Shown in pieces: positions 20,668 to 32,296 of a DNA stretch of 64,000 nucleotides (positions are counted from its first letter, which is position 1; each line of letters opens with the position of its first letter). This stretch comes from Marvania coccoides (taxonomy: Eukaryota; Chlorophyta; Trebouxiophyceae; Chlorellales; Chlorellaceae): contig OY978103.1 in assembly GCA_963854735.1 (NCBI GenBank), forward strand, positions 992,001 through 1,056,000. Direction: 5' to 3'. The translations under genes and the position numbers were made by a program. Under the pieces are notes generated by a model. It did no database searches. It had not been told where the DNA came from and worked only from the letters and a program-made list of their open reading frames with translations.

Positions 20668-23600
20668 TTAGGCGCGGGTTAATGTCCACACGTCATCTAG
20701 GCGAAACATTCCCAGCATCGGATCAGCACTGCTGCACCTGACGGTCAATTTCGTCCCCGGACGAGCGGGCCGCGTCACTTTCACCAGGCTCTCCAGCCCC
20801 AGCTCCTCCAGCAGCACCCTCGCCAGCCCTGCCTCCTGCTTGAACCACCCCAGAAACAACGCCTCCCACGTAGCACTCGGATCTGCCGCTGTGGCGGCCT
20901 GGAAGTAGCGTGCCACCCAGTATGATTGCGCGTCGCGCTCCAGCTTTGACACCCGCTGCCCCTGGGCACTTAACTCTTCCAGCAGGGCTGCCAGCTCGGG
21001 GGCGGAGAGCGGTGGGGCCTCCCCTCTCAGCGCCGCTTTTAACTGCCAGTGCGCCAGCAGATCGCCGTAGCGGCGGATGGGGGAGGTGACCTGCGCGTAG
21101 GCTTCCAGCCCCAGGCCTGCGTGGCGCTGGGGGGTGTCGGCTGAGGTGATGGAGCGGGTCATAGTGCTGCGGAGGAGGGCCATGCGGCAAGGCCCCGCAG
21201 GCACGCGCTCTACCTCCTCGGGAGGGGGCATCACGGGTGTCATTTGACCCCTGAAAGGTAGGGGCACCCCCATGTCAGCCCCCAGCCGTGCAAACAGCTC
21301 GCCTGCCAAGACCTGTGAAGAAGGCGGAGGACAGAGAATAAAATGTTAACAAACTTCAGACTGAGACAGAAAAATATGGTCTTCACAGCTGTAAGAGTTT
21401 GGTGAATCCTAACACGAACACTTCTCTTAGAGCAAAGAGATTCAAATACTTCAAGGGAAGAAGAAAAAAAACCTACCATCATTTCCGCCACCACTTGCCG
21501 AGAAGGCGAGTCGTCAAACCCGCCGCTCTGCGCCACCACGCGCACGCTGGGGACCTCATTCTCCAGCCCCTGCACCTCCACCTTCATCTCCGGCATATAA
21601 ATCTCCACGGCGCCGGCCCCCAGCCTAAACGCTCGCCGCGCCGCTGCCGCCTGCGCCAGCGCACGCAGCACAGCGTTTCCTTCAGCTGGCGCGGCAGACA
21701 GCGCTTCATCCGCGGAGTCGTAGGACATGCGGTGAGTGGGAACGATGAGGGAGGGCGTGATGTGCACGCTGTCAAGCTCTGCGTGGCCGTCTGAATCAAC
21801 AATGCAGCTGACTGTGAGGGCGCAGGAGGGCTGCCCCTCGCGCAGGCTGAAGGGCCCGGTTGCGAGCTGCAGCGGAAACATGGGCACCATGCCGGTGGGT
21901 AGGTACAGAGTTCGAGTGCGGCGGCGGGCTTCGCAATCAAGAATGTCGGCCAAGGACACCCACCTGCAACGTTGATTAACACAGGTATAAGACATATTGG
22001 GGCGAGAAAACTGGTTTAGAAAGGCCACAGGAAGTGTCTGTGACGAAAAAACTAGCAGGAGAAGATAAAAATATTGCCACCAAATATTCAGGCAAACATT
22101 GTTTTTTTTTTTATCAAATGATGCAGCATCTAAACCACTCCGTTCGTCCCTCCCCTCCTTACCTAGTAGGGTCTGCTATGTGCACCCACACCTTCACTCC
22201 CGCTTCGCCCGGCAGCACCTCAGCAGACAGCCCGTCATCAATCTCAGTGGTAGACTCGTCATCTATTGTGATAACATGCAGTCCCGTCAAGTCAGTGCGC
22301 CGCGCAGCGTCCAGATCAGGCGGCGGACTGTGCAGCAGCTGTTCTGCTGCCGCCTCGTATGGAGATTCGAATGTGGGGGTGAGGCCGCTGGTCAACAGCC
22401 CCAGCTGCACGTGTGCCGGCCAGAATCCCATCCCCTGCAGCAGCTCCGCGGCGCCCTGTGGCGTGCGGGGCACGCCTGCCGCTTGCAGCGCCGCTACCGC
22501 CCCGCCCTTTGCCCCGCCGCTACCGCCGCCCGATTCCACCCCCGCAGGCGCCGGTTTTCCCAGCGCAAACGCTTCAATGCTGCGCACCGTGGCACCGTGC
22601 GGACCGGCCGTCCATGCCTGCTGGGTGGGCTTTTCTGTGCGCGAGAGCGCCCGTGCCGCCGTCGCCGCTGCCGCAAACTCCGCCATTCGCCCCGCCGCCT
22701 TTTTTGCCTTCTCCCCCGCCACCTGCATGCTCTTGACCTCCGCCGCAGGGCGCACGGAGTACATGGGAGGGTGGCGGCCCACCTGCTTGAAATAAAGGCG
22801 GTCTCGGCAAAAGAGGCGGTGTGCAGCGATCATGGCCCCAGGAGAGGCTGTGGTGAACAGCAGCTCCGCCATGGCGTCCACGCTGTACAACGCGCCGGGT
22901 TCCGACACCTCCCAGGCTAATTCTATGAGGTTTTCAAGCTGGGCGGTGGCCTCTCTCTCAGCGGCTTCAGCGGCGACTGGGGCGAGCGCTGCGGCGGACA
23001 GCCCACCGGGGACAGCAAATGCAATTTCAGCCCCGCGCACAGTGCGCACAGCACCGCTGCACAGCACAAAAATAAAAAGGTAAATGGCCGTAAAAAACAT
23101 ATATACACAATAATAAGTAATAAGACAACGAAATGCAAACTGCCTTACCTGTCGTCTTCGATTTCCCAGTAGTCTCCGCTCTTGGCGGAAGGTCCTCGCA
23201 CCCACCCCAGCAGCCACGCGTTTCCGCTGCCTTTAAACTGCACCAGCTGCCCTGCTTGCACGCTCTCCGCCTCCTGCTGCCCCTTGGCCACTGCCTCTGC
23301 CGCCGTGGCCAGCGACCGCCGCTGCGCAGGGGACGCAAGCGGCACAGTCAGCGTCGGAGCAGCGCCGGTGGAGGCCCGATGGGCCCATCCCCGCCATGAC
23401 GTTGCTGCTGCTATAACCGAGCGGGCAATTGGCTGCTTGGGGGCTGCGGCAGGAGTGGAGGCGCCAAGCAACGCATCCCTAAAAGAGAAGGGTGCATCGG
23501 AGGCTGCATTGGCGGCAGCTGCGAGAGGCCGAGCGGCGGGGGAATGGCGGAGGGAGCGGAGAGTCGGGTTGAGGCCTGGAGGGGGCATGGGGCCCGCCCC

Positions 23601-23723
23601 GAAGGTTCTGAATGAGAGCACTGGATGCAATGTGCAGGGTGCTGCGAGAGACAGCCGCACGAACTGCCTCAGCGAGGTGCGCAGAGCTCTCAAGATGAGA
23701 ACATCGCCACCAACAAAGCTCAT
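20668..23723 (-). CDS. RNR1: Organellar RNase II/R-type exoribonuclease (RNR1-like)
   Basis: Exons 23149-23723, 22163-23056, 21477-21963 and 20668-21312 give 866 residues ending in TAA. The RNB catalytic centre is present: TIDDESTTEIDDGLSAE holds the clustered Asp that bind magnesium (near residues 455-471), and YAQVTSPIRRYGDLLAHWQL is the conserved second block. The N-terminal about 150 residues are Ala/Ser/Arg-rich and look like an organelle transit peptide. A small barrel-like region (GQLVQFKGSGNAWLLGW) precedes the catalytic part, and the end has an S1-like strand pattern. In plants RNR1 trims 3' ends of rRNA and mRNA in chloroplast and mitochondrion. It is divergent from the eL38 gene, with 222 bases between start codons. 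Confidence 0.85.
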
Positions 23724-23945
23724 GCGCGCTGCATGCTTTCTGGGGTGTGGGTTTTTGGATCAAGGATGTGTCAGGCGGCGGTACGAATTGCACAATGGCG
23801 CAAATTAACCGAAACCAGGCCATTTGGACCCCAAAACGCGCGTCTTCGACCCGGTTTCAGTCTTTGAACTGAAAAAACTCGTTCTCCAATCATTGTGGCC
23901 CTCTTTCATAACTCCTGGGAGCTTGGTTGAAATCAAAACTTCGCG
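23724..23945. promoter_or_regulatory. Shared upstream region of RNase R and eL38 genes
   Basis: The two start codons point away from each other with only 222 bases between them, so both promoters must lie here or overlap it. No TATA box or named element was recognised. Confidence 0.4.
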
Positions 23946-24639
23946 ATGGTGAGGCATCAGCTGCAATACAGCTTGTTTTTCATGAGAAAATGTTGGCGGC
24001 ATCTCGGCTGGAGGCTACAAAATTTTCGAGGCTTTTGAACGTGAAAAGATCGAATGATGCAAATTTAGTACTTGTGAATGGTGTTTTCAGTCGTGCGAGC
24101 CGCTCCTTATTTTTTTTTCGAGCGTGCATGATGGCTTCAATCGAATTTCACGCCGCTTTTCGCAGCATTTTTTTCGTTTGCACAGCGGCATTCAGTGTTC
24201 ATGCCCATATTATTTAGCCGTGGGCCTCCAGCCCGTCGATGTGTCGCCAGCATGGGGTTGGGAAGCCGTCAATTTCCAAATTGAAACGCCCTTCTCACCA
24301 TTTTTCTCTCTCTTCCTTTTTGTCTGTCGTGCAGCCCAAGCAGATTGAGGAGATCAAGGAGTTCCTCCTTACGGCTCGCCGCAAGGACGCCCGGTCTGTG
24401 AAGATCAAGAAGTCTGGCGACGTCACTAAATTCAAGGTCCGCTGCAGCCGCTACCTCTACACCCTCTGCGTCACCGACTCAGACAAGGCCGACAAGCTTA
24501 AGCAGTCGCTGCCCCCTGGTGAGCTCATAGTTCCGGACTTTTTCTTCTGTAACGAGTGACATTTTGAAGGAAAAAAATGCTCACCGTCCCTTTCTGTTCT
24601 TCTTCTTCTGCTGCAGGCCTCCAGGTCCAGGAGATTTGA
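23946..24639 (+). CDS. RPL38: Cytosolic ribosomal protein eL38
   Basis: The start codon alone forms coding exon 1 (23946-23948, ATG followed by GTGAGG). Exons 24335-24518 and 24617-24639 supply [39 protein letters not shown] and the end GLQVQEI. The 69 residues match eL38 in length and sequence. It is a small protein of the large subunit. An intron straight after the initiating Met is common in ribosomal protein genes. The start is supported because no other in-phase ATG with a donor lies upstream of exon 2. A TGTAA signal follows the stop by about 30 bases. Confidence 0.9.
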
Positions 24640-24670
24640 ATACTCTAAGACTTGATTTACAAAATGAACG

Positions 24671-24675
24671 TGTAA
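24671..24675 (+). promoter_or_regulatory. Putative TGTAA polyadenylation signal of eL38
   Basis: TGTAA, the green-algal consensus, 32 bases after the stop codon. Confidence 0.5.
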
Positions 24676-24971
24676 CATAATATTCACACGTTTCGGGTAG
24701 AGAGAGGGAGAGGGAGTAGGGAAAAGCGGAGCAAAAACATTCGGGAAAAAGCAGAAGCGACAAAAGCATTGGTAGACGGACAGGCAATGGGCGGCCGCCA
24801 GGGGCAATAGGAAACAAAAGGGGGTAGCTGTATGTAGTTGTATGATAATTACTAGGATGCCTCCATCAAAGCAGCGTGCATTAATATGTATAAAAAGGCG
24901 GAATACGCGGAATTTCAACTAAGCTATATATAGTTTAGTATCATCTCTGCACGGTTCTGGCGCACACCAAT

Positions 24972-25591
24972 TCAGCTCTTGCTCAGCTCCTTCACCATGC
25001 GCGTCAACGCGGCCTTGTCAGCCCCGCTGAAGGAGGTCACCCGCTTGTCGTCGCGGTAGCTCACAAATGTGGGCACGGAGGACACGCTGTGGGCAGAAAC
25101 CACGGGGGACACGGAGCTGTTGTCGATGTCCACTTTCACAAAATCAACGTCAGCATGCTTGCCAGCCAGCTCCTCCAGCACGGGGGCAATCATTCGGCAG
25201 GGCGGGCACCACTGCAGCCCAGGAGCAAATGCGGGATGAAGTGAGAAATAGACACTTGACACTTGACATTTGACACTTGACACTTGATATTTCACGACCA
25301 CAAATTTCCCTCGCTCACCGTAGCAGTGAACTCAGCGATCAGGGGGCGACCAGCATCGGCGCAGCCCTTGAGTAGCGTGTCCCACTCCGTTTGCGATGCA
25401 ATCTCCTTAATTTTGGATCCTGCAGGGGCGTGAAGGATTCGAACATTCAGGCGGCAGTGAATATATTTATTGCGAGGGAAAACTAGAGGTTTATAAGCTC
25501 TGCGGTGCTCACCCGTTGCGAATCCAATCACGCGTGTATGCTGAGACACCAGCTGGCGACGCACATGGCTGGCAAACAACGCTGTCGACAT
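24972..25591 (-). CDS. Organellar thioredoxin with WCPPC active site
   Basis: Exons 25513-25591, 25319-25419 and 24972-25211 give 139 residues ending in TGA. The N-terminus MSTALFASHVRRQLVSQHTR is amphipathic and Arg-rich, as in mitochondrial presequences. The thioredoxin fold is complete: LIAEFTATWCPPCRMIAPVL with the redox CxxC at about residues 62-65, VDFVKVDID, and the cis-Pro in SSVPTFVSYRDD. The active site is WCPPC rather than the usual WCGPC, a variant known in some plant thioredoxins. It reduces disulfides in target proteins. Intron 2 carries a short tandem repeat. Plastid targeting cannot be excluded. Confidence 0.85.
25251..25290. repeat. Short tandem repeat, unit near ACTTGACA
   Basis: Four to five imperfect copies of an 8-12 base unit inside intron 2 of the thioredoxin gene, beginning 39 bases into the intron from the acceptor side. 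Confidence 0.8.
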
Positions 25592-26490
25592 TTTATCAAA
25601 ATCTCTAAATGTTTTTTTCTGAAAACAGCAAGCCTCCTTCTATCAATAGTGCTAAGCTAGATATAATTTTTTTCTCCAAACCCCACTCAAATATTAAAAT
25701 TGGAAATAATCGATTAGGAGAGAAAGAGACTTGTTCGTGTGTTTGAACATAATAACATAGCTACCCCACAGTTTTTTGCTCCTCACCTTCAGAGGACGAG
25801 AGAATGTTTTCAAAAGCCTCAGAACAGTGTGGAAACGCACACACAGTTTTTATAGGCCCATGCACCTTTGATAAGCGCCTGGGAGAGCGACTCTTCAATG
25901 CCAGCGCTGGAGCCTTCTTCTTTTGACAAGCTAGGTGCTGCTGCTCAGTCCCATGTCATATTCATGTAAGCATGCGTGGGCAGCATGCAGAATTTGGTAA
26001 CGGAATTGCCGCATTCCCTTAAAAAAATGAATCACCGCTTCAGAGTGGATGAACTCTTCCAGCCACTGTTCATCCATTTATAACAGCCACCCACTCGTGC
26101 ACATCCTCTTGGGCCGCATCGCCATCAAGAAGAAGCATGGGAGCCACATTTAAACGCAGTAGTGGGAGGGACAGCCAGCTGAAGAGGCTGTTCTTGTAAC
26201 GGTTGGCTAAGCACCAGCTGCTGCTACGAAATATGCTGCCTGGAGGGAGAGTTCAGTGTTCAGTCACCACTTCGACTTCCATGAGCCACTGGCTTTAAAT
26301 ATCCAATAAGAACCTGAACTCCAACAACCTCAGTGCTTGCTTCCAGCTCGTTCGAAAAAGAGCGGGAGACCGACAGTTTTGTTTAATCTGCACATTTTTT
26401 TGGTTATTTTTCTCTGAATTTCATCTAGATATCGTTGCAAATTATAGAATTACCGCGCCAAGTCGCTGAAACAACAAAAACCTTCGCATA
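25592..26490. other. Intergenic, about 900 bases, no gene seen
   Basis: Shared 5' flank of the divergently read thioredoxin and AN1 zinc-finger genes. No open frame longer than 60 codons and no recognisable RNA gene. Confidence 0.6.
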
Positions 26491-27665
26491 ATGGCTGTTT
26501 CTGAGGATCTGGCTCGGCCAAGCGCTGAGCCAAGCAGCGACGCGCCAGACATGATGGCGGTTGGCTCACATTGCTCTTTCCCCGAGTGCCACCAGCTGGA
26601 CTTCCTGCCCTTCAAGTGCAGCGGATGTTCACAGATTTTCTGCGGAGACCACCGAACAGCGAGCGCCCACCAGTGTCCCCACCCCCCAGAAGACGCCAGC
26701 AGCCTAATTGTGTGCCCAGTTTGCGCAAAGGGCATTCGACTGGGCGCTGGAGAGGATCCCAACCTCGGTGAGCAGTTGACCTCATAACTCCCTTTATTTA
26801 TCATCGTTTCCTACTATTTCACGCGTGTTCAGTAGCCAGTAAACACCTATGAACACTGCCCACCTCCTTTCGCCCCTCCCCATCAAGTATTATTAATATC
26901 CCCAGCCTGCTCGCCAACAACCGCTGCTGCTCACTCGCCCTTTTTCTCTTCTGTCCTCCAGCCTTCGAGCGCCATAACAGCTCGCAGTGCGACCCCGCCA
27001 ACTACGCCAAAGTGCACAAGAAGCCCAAGTGCCCCGTGAAGGGCTGCCGAGAGAAGCTCACGACCATAAACTCTCTCGCCTGTCGTGATTGTGGGGCCAC
27101 TGTGTGCCTGAAGCACCGCCTGGGGGCCGACCACGACTGCCCTGGGCGCCCAGCAGCCGCCGCAAAGGCCGCCAGCATGCGTTCCACCTTTGGCAGCATG
27201 TTTGGAGGCTCAAACAGTGGCGGTGCAGCAAAAAATTCGCAGCGGGGCACCGGAGGGGCCTCCTTTGGCTCCTCCGCCGCCAGCATCACCGCGAAAGCCA
27301 CCGCACGGATGGCAGCTGCGGCTAAGCAGGCATCCGCGCAGCTGCAGGAGTACAGAGACGCCCACAAGGCGAAAACTGAAGCGCCGGCGTCAGCGGAGAA
27401 CTGCCCGCAATGCGGGGCCCGGTTCTTCACGGTGCAGGCGCTGATTGACCATGCGGCGTTGGCGCATGCGGACGGCTGGACCAGCGGCACTGCGGTGCAG
27501 GTGCGGCCGCCAGGGGCAGCGGGAGATCAGGTGGAGCGGTGCCCTCATTGCGTTGCGGAGTTTGACAGCGCGGTGGCGCTGGTGGCGCACTTTGAGAGCG
27601 CGCACGCGGCACTGATGCGGAAGATAAAAAACGGGCCAAAGGAGGACAGCTGCGTGGTGAGCTAA
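26491..27665 (+). CDS. AN1/C2H2 zinc-finger stress-associated protein (SAP11/13 type)
   Basis: Exons 26491-26767 and 26962-27665 give 326 residues ending in TAA. Two AN1 fingers are visible: the first from HCSFPECHQLDFLPFKCSG to CGDHRTASAHQC, the second from KCPVKGCREKL through CRDCGATVCLKHRLGADHDC. A Gly/Ser/Ala-rich linker follows, then two C2H2 fingers, CPQCGARFFTVQALIDHAALAH and the later CPHCVAEFDSAVALVAHFESAH. This order equals plant SAP11/SAP13 and animal ZFAND2. The family binds ubiquitin chains or the proteasome and helps cells under stress. It is probably cytosolic or nuclear, with no targeting peptide. Confidence 0.88.
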
Positions 27666-28237
27666 AAAGAAATCCTAAGAACACATGCAGTGTCTTTGGT
27701 TGTTCGAGAAGAAAGAAGTGAGGAGGAGGAGGAGGAGGAGTCGGCCTGTGTTCACTGTAGATGCACAGTCGAACGACCGAGATAAAATGTACTTTATTTT
27801 ATTAAGTAGTCAAGGAGTACACCGTCGTTACTCGTTTTTCTTTGAATGCGCTTTTGTTTCTGTTTTACGCCTTTGCTTGGCAACAGTCCCTCCTAGCCTC
27901 GCACATTTATTGCCTTTGCTTTGAGAGCATCATTCTACTTGATTTTGAGGTACTCTTAATCGTACAAATCGTAGGGCGGGCAACGTACTATTTCGCAAGG
28001 TAGTTACAATTTCGGGTGTTTTCGGTTACTTTTTCTTTTTCTAACAATCTGCAGTCCATGGTGCAGCTGAAACCGCTGTTTGCCACCTGTTTTTAACCTT
28101 CTGCTATGATTTTTCCCTTCTCGTTTATTGCTCCCGAGTATGCTTCGCCTTTATTCTCTTTTTTTCTCTCTCCCTTTTTCAGTAAGCAGCGTGTAATTCA
28201 AAAAATATCATTACGACTCCCCCCCTGTGTAAAACCA
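27666..28237. other. Intergenic between convergent genes; (GGA)n tract
   Basis: No gene seen. A GGA microsatellite occupies 27721-27740; the rest is AT-rich 3' flank of two converging genes. Confidence 0.6.
27721..27740. repeat. (GGA)n microsatellite
   Basis: Nearly seven AGG/GGA units downstream of the AN1 gene. Confidence 0.9.
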
Positions 28238-30099
28238 TCACGTCAGAGCAGGCAACAACTTTCCGCTGCACTCGCCAAATCCAATGCAATACCCATCCCC
28301 TTGGCAGTACCCAGTCAACGTCACCTCATCACCATCCTCTAGGAACTTTCTTTCTTCCCCGTCCGCCAGCTGCACCGCCCTCTCCCCGTTCCAGCTCAAC
28401 TCCAGCAAGCAGCCCTGCCGTCCCGCCCCCTCTGAGCTCAGCGTCCCCGTAGCGATCAAATCCCCGGGTTTGAGGTTGCAACCGCCCGCGGTGTGGTGCG
28501 TAATCATCTGTGTCATTGTCCAATACAGCGTGCGCATGTTTGAGCGCGTCACTGTGCTTGGCTGGCCAGTGGATGGCGGGGAAATGGCAACTTCCAGGTT
28601 GATATCGTAATTGACCCGGGGAGCGGTATTGGGTTGGAGGTAGGGGAGGGGAGCCGGGTCTTGCGGCGGGGCTGGCGTCTGTGGGGGTGGAGTTCAGAAA
28701 AGAAGGAATAAGAATCAAAGATGACTGCTGTGAACATGTGCCGTTAGACAATGGAATTTCTTTTTGCGGATTTAGAGCTGAAATTTAAATATAATGGAAA
28801 TTTTACTCTTAACAGACTGACCTGGAATTGTTCCAGCGCCTCCAACGTGACCACCCACGGCGAAATCGTCGTCGCCCAATTTTTCGAAGCAAACGGCCCC
28901 AGTGGGACCATTTCCCACCGCTGCGTGTCCCTGGCGCTCCAGTCGTTGACCAGCACGAACCCAAACATGTGTTCTTGAGCAGAGTCGATGGAGATGGGGG
29001 TCCCGTGCTCGTTCCCAGGCCCGATGAAACATCCCTGTGTTTTTGTAAACCCAACATAAATTAGCTTTTAGCGTGAAATATACATGTTTTTATCGCAATT
29101 TTCCAAAAACAGTAGTGAGATTGTACAGTGATAATATGGCAGTGGTTAATATACTAATAGACTCCTAATGTTTCTCACCATTTCCAGTTCAAAATCAACA
29201 ACCGAACTCGGTTCAAAAGAAGGCGGCTGGTCGGGCGAGCGCCGCACCTGGCACCTCGGCCTCCTCACGCCAGTGTCAGAAACCACTATGGAGGATGACC
29301 TGCCGTGGTAGGCCACCGGCAGGTGCAGCCAATTTTGATTCAAAGCGGTTTCTTTCCCTCGAAACATCACGCCACAGTTCACAGCGTGCTCCTTTGAGCA
29401 GTAGAAGTCAGTGTAGTCGCCGATGGAAGCAGGGAGGTGCATTTGGGCCGCGCTCTGCGGCACCAAGGCCTCTGCGCGCAGAGCTGGGTTGCCCCGAAGC
29501 GATGCCTCTTCAGCGGACAAAAGTCGCTGCAAGGTGGCCCGAGCTTCGACCCAGGAGGGTCTCCCCAGCGCCATGAAGGCATTTAAAGTGCTCTGGAGGC
29601 GAAGAAAGGAGCGTGAGAGATGGGATATTTGTGAAAAGCAAGAAGTTTTTCATACCTGCTCAAAGGCATTGCCTGCGGTGGCCAAAAGAGGGCCAGTGAA
29701 CAGTCCAGCGCGAGAAACGGCTCGCAGGTCTAGAATTTGGTCCCCAATGGCCACGCCGATACGCGGCGCGGGGTCCTGGGCGGTGCTGAACACGCCATAC
29801 GGTAGATTTTGGATTGGAAAATGACTTTGTGGCGAGACGGGGATGAATGAGCGTAGCATCGTTGGGCTGAATCATGCGCAAATTATGGGCATTTTAAATA
29901 AATTAAAAAAAGGCACAAGTGATCAACTTTTCAGCAAGCCTTTGACTCACAGGTTGTTGTTGTGTGGCAGTTCATCATTGGCTGATTCTCGGTGCCGTGA
30001 ACCACCACGCGGGTCTGGAGGGGCTTGCCCTGGCCTCTTGGCTCGCGAAAACTTTTTGGGACGACCTTGACCCTCTGCGAGATTTATTGGCTTCCTCAT
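28238..30099 (-). CDS. FAH: Fumarylacetoacetase, with a possible N-terminal extension exon
   Basis: Core exons 29656-29866, 29179-29592, 28822-29034 and 28238-28678 end in TGA. From Met 29859 the enzyme has 424 residues (human 419). It splits fumarylacetoacetate, the last step of tyrosine breakdown. Signature blocks are [11 protein letters not shown], the catalytic-site [54 protein letters not shown] and [18 protein letters not shown], all as in animal and plant FAH. Further upstream, 29951-30099 reads [20 protein letters not shown] and ends in a GTGAGT donor that joins the core exon in frame before its Met. That would add a basic 51-residue extension. The enzyme is normally cytosolic. Core sure, extension uncertain. 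Confidence 0.88.
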
Positions 30100-30466
30100 C
30101 GCGTACACGCTCAGTTACAATATGAAAACATACAAGGGTATCTTTACTTTAGATAAATATAATTCTAAAATATTAGAGCTAAAGCAGGCGATTTCAGCAT
30201 TTCCGGTTCCTAAATCAATGCTTTTCCTCTCCTTCCATCCTTTCCTACCGTCTGGCGTACCTGCTCCGAATTTCATCATGGCTATTTCGCTCTCAATTTC
30301 GCTATTTCGTCATGGCTATTTTTCAATGTTTTTCTGAATGTTTTCAATGGTTTTCATAATGTTTCCAATGTCCTTCCGTTGGCATTTATACCATATACAA
30401 ACTCGGTACACACATTTTGCCAAAATGATTTATTCTATTTCTCCGCTGGTCACCAAAACTACAACT
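30100..30466. other. Intergenic, no gene seen
   Basis: AT-rich; one imperfect internal repetition of ttttcaatg/tttcgtcatgg-like words near 30280-30370. No coding signal. Confidence 0.5.
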
Positions 30467-31856
30467 TCAAGCCGCCTTCGCCTTCTGACCGCTCAGTCGT
30501 TTCACCTGCGAGTACAAAAACACCCCGCCCAGCGCCAGCGCGGTGCCCAGCGCGTTTTGCGCGCTCACCGGCGTGTTAAATGCGATCACCGACGTTACGA
30601 TCACTACCACCCGTTTCACGCAGTTTCCGACCGAGTGGGTGACGGGGGACACGCGCTGCAAGATCATGTACGAGATTTGCTGGTAGGCGTGGAAGGTGGC
30701 GCCCGCCATGAGGCCTTTAAAGACGATGCCAGCGGGGAGGGCGGAGAGAGCTGCCGGGGTCAATTGCAGGCCTTCAACGGCCAGGGCGACGGGAGCGAGG
30801 ATGAAGAACGCCATGATGGTCATGTAGGAGAACAGCCCGACGTTGTCCAGTTTCGATTTATCTTCGGTGAAAAAGAACGGGAAAATACATTAAATTGAAT
30901 ACGACTTAAATTGGTTCTTGCCATCAATTTTAGGACGCAGAAACAATTTTAAAACGTCTCACCTTTGGTCATGAACTTCTTCGACAGCACGTTGCGCGAC
31001 TGAAAGGTGAGGTTGGACCCCATTGCCGCCAAGAACCCTACCCAATTGAAAGAAATTTCCGAGGTGGAGGCGAGCCCCACGCCCACAATGATGGGCAGCA
31101 GACACGCCACCACCGCCAGCGTGGGCCGCTCCCCCAGTAACAGCGCAGACAGCCCCACGCTGAACAGCGGCTCTGAGGCTTTGATGGTGTGAGTGAACGA
31201 GGGGGCCACGGCGCCTAGAGAGATATTTGTGAACATGTTTCCCAGGGTGTGGATGAAAGCCAGCGGGCTTATGGTTTTGAGGGTGGCCAGCTCGACTTTG
31301 GGGCGCTCGATGATGCGGGTGAGCCACAGGAAGCAGGCGATCAGACTGCCGACGCCAAACTGAATAGCAGTGCAGGTCAGCGGGTAGGGAAACACCCTGA
31401 GCACCTGCTTGTTGTAGCTGCAGATACATAAAATGAAATGGGGGTGAAATAATGAAGGGGATGGGGGGGAAATGGGCGAAATTTTAAAATTAACGGCAGC
31501 GGCGATCCTTACATGTTGAAGACGACGTTGGTGGCGTACCACCCCGCAAACATGAGGCCCAGCAGCAGGGTGGAGCCCAAGTCGCTCTTGCCCTCTTCCA
31601 CCGGCGCGGGCTCCAGGGAAGTATCTGAGCTGGAGGCTGCAGTGACCGTCGTTGCTCGGAACGCCTGCCTCCCAAAAGCCTCGCCGATTGCCGCGCTCCG
31701 CTCCAGCGGCGCTTTGCATGTCGTCCTCAGTTCTTTTGGTGCTGCTCCATCCGGAAATCGGTGCTGCTTGAAAGCGACAACCAGTGATCTTGTTTTGATT
31801 GGAGCTCTCGCAAACTGCAACTGCGGGCTGGAGCTGTGCAAAATCTGTCGATTCAT
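30467..31856 (-). CDS. Plastid inner-envelope phosphate translocator (TPT/GPT/PPT family)
   Basis: Exons 31513-31856, 30963-31417 and 30467-30861 give 397 residues ending in TGA. The first about 90 residues are a Ser/Arg/Ala-rich transit peptide. Family motifs follow: [68 protein letters not shown] and, near the end, [17 protein letters not shown]. About ten membrane helices are expected, as in the drug/metabolite transporter fold. These antiporters exchange inorganic phosphate for triose phosphate, PEP or hexose phosphate. The KASEPLFSV loop does not settle the subtype, so the substrate is left open. Confidence 0.88.
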
Positions 31857-32296
31857 TTTTTCTATTTTTAAAAATTATTTGCGTAATGAAATCAATCGAG
31901 TTGGCTCTTGGAGGCTGGTGTTATAGAAACCCTGGCAAAGGGCCATTGTTTCAAATTTAGCCGCCTCATGAGTGAGAAACCAGCTTTACAAAACAAATAA
32001 AGTTCACGGAGTTTATCGGATTGCCCAGAACCCAGTACTAGCTCGGTAGTGGAGAAAAGATGAAAAAATTCAGCACCCGCCGCTGTACCAGAAATTCGGA
32101 TCGCCGTGCCGCTGGAGGCGTAAACACCGCCATGCCTAACACTAATAAACATTCCGCAGCTGTAATATCCTGTAAAGAGCAAATCCTGAGTTCGTATTTC
32201 ACTTAAACACCACCCCTGCTCCGAATAATAAAAATAATAAAATTCGCAATTCCCTCTGATTCGCCCTCAACGCCTGAAGCAATTAATTAATTCAGT
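31857..32296. other. Intergenic, no gene seen
   Basis: Promoter side of the translocator gene and 3' flank of the phosphatase gene. No structure recognised. Confidence 0.6.

Noticed and set aside
22034..22920. Long plus-strand frames over the RNase R gene
   Set aside because: Antisense shadows of a gene with a clear RNB domain.
25425..25450. ggattcgaac, a tRNA B-box-like word on the minus strand
   Set aside because: It lies in a thioredoxin intron; no acceptor stem, anticodon arm or A box could be built around it.
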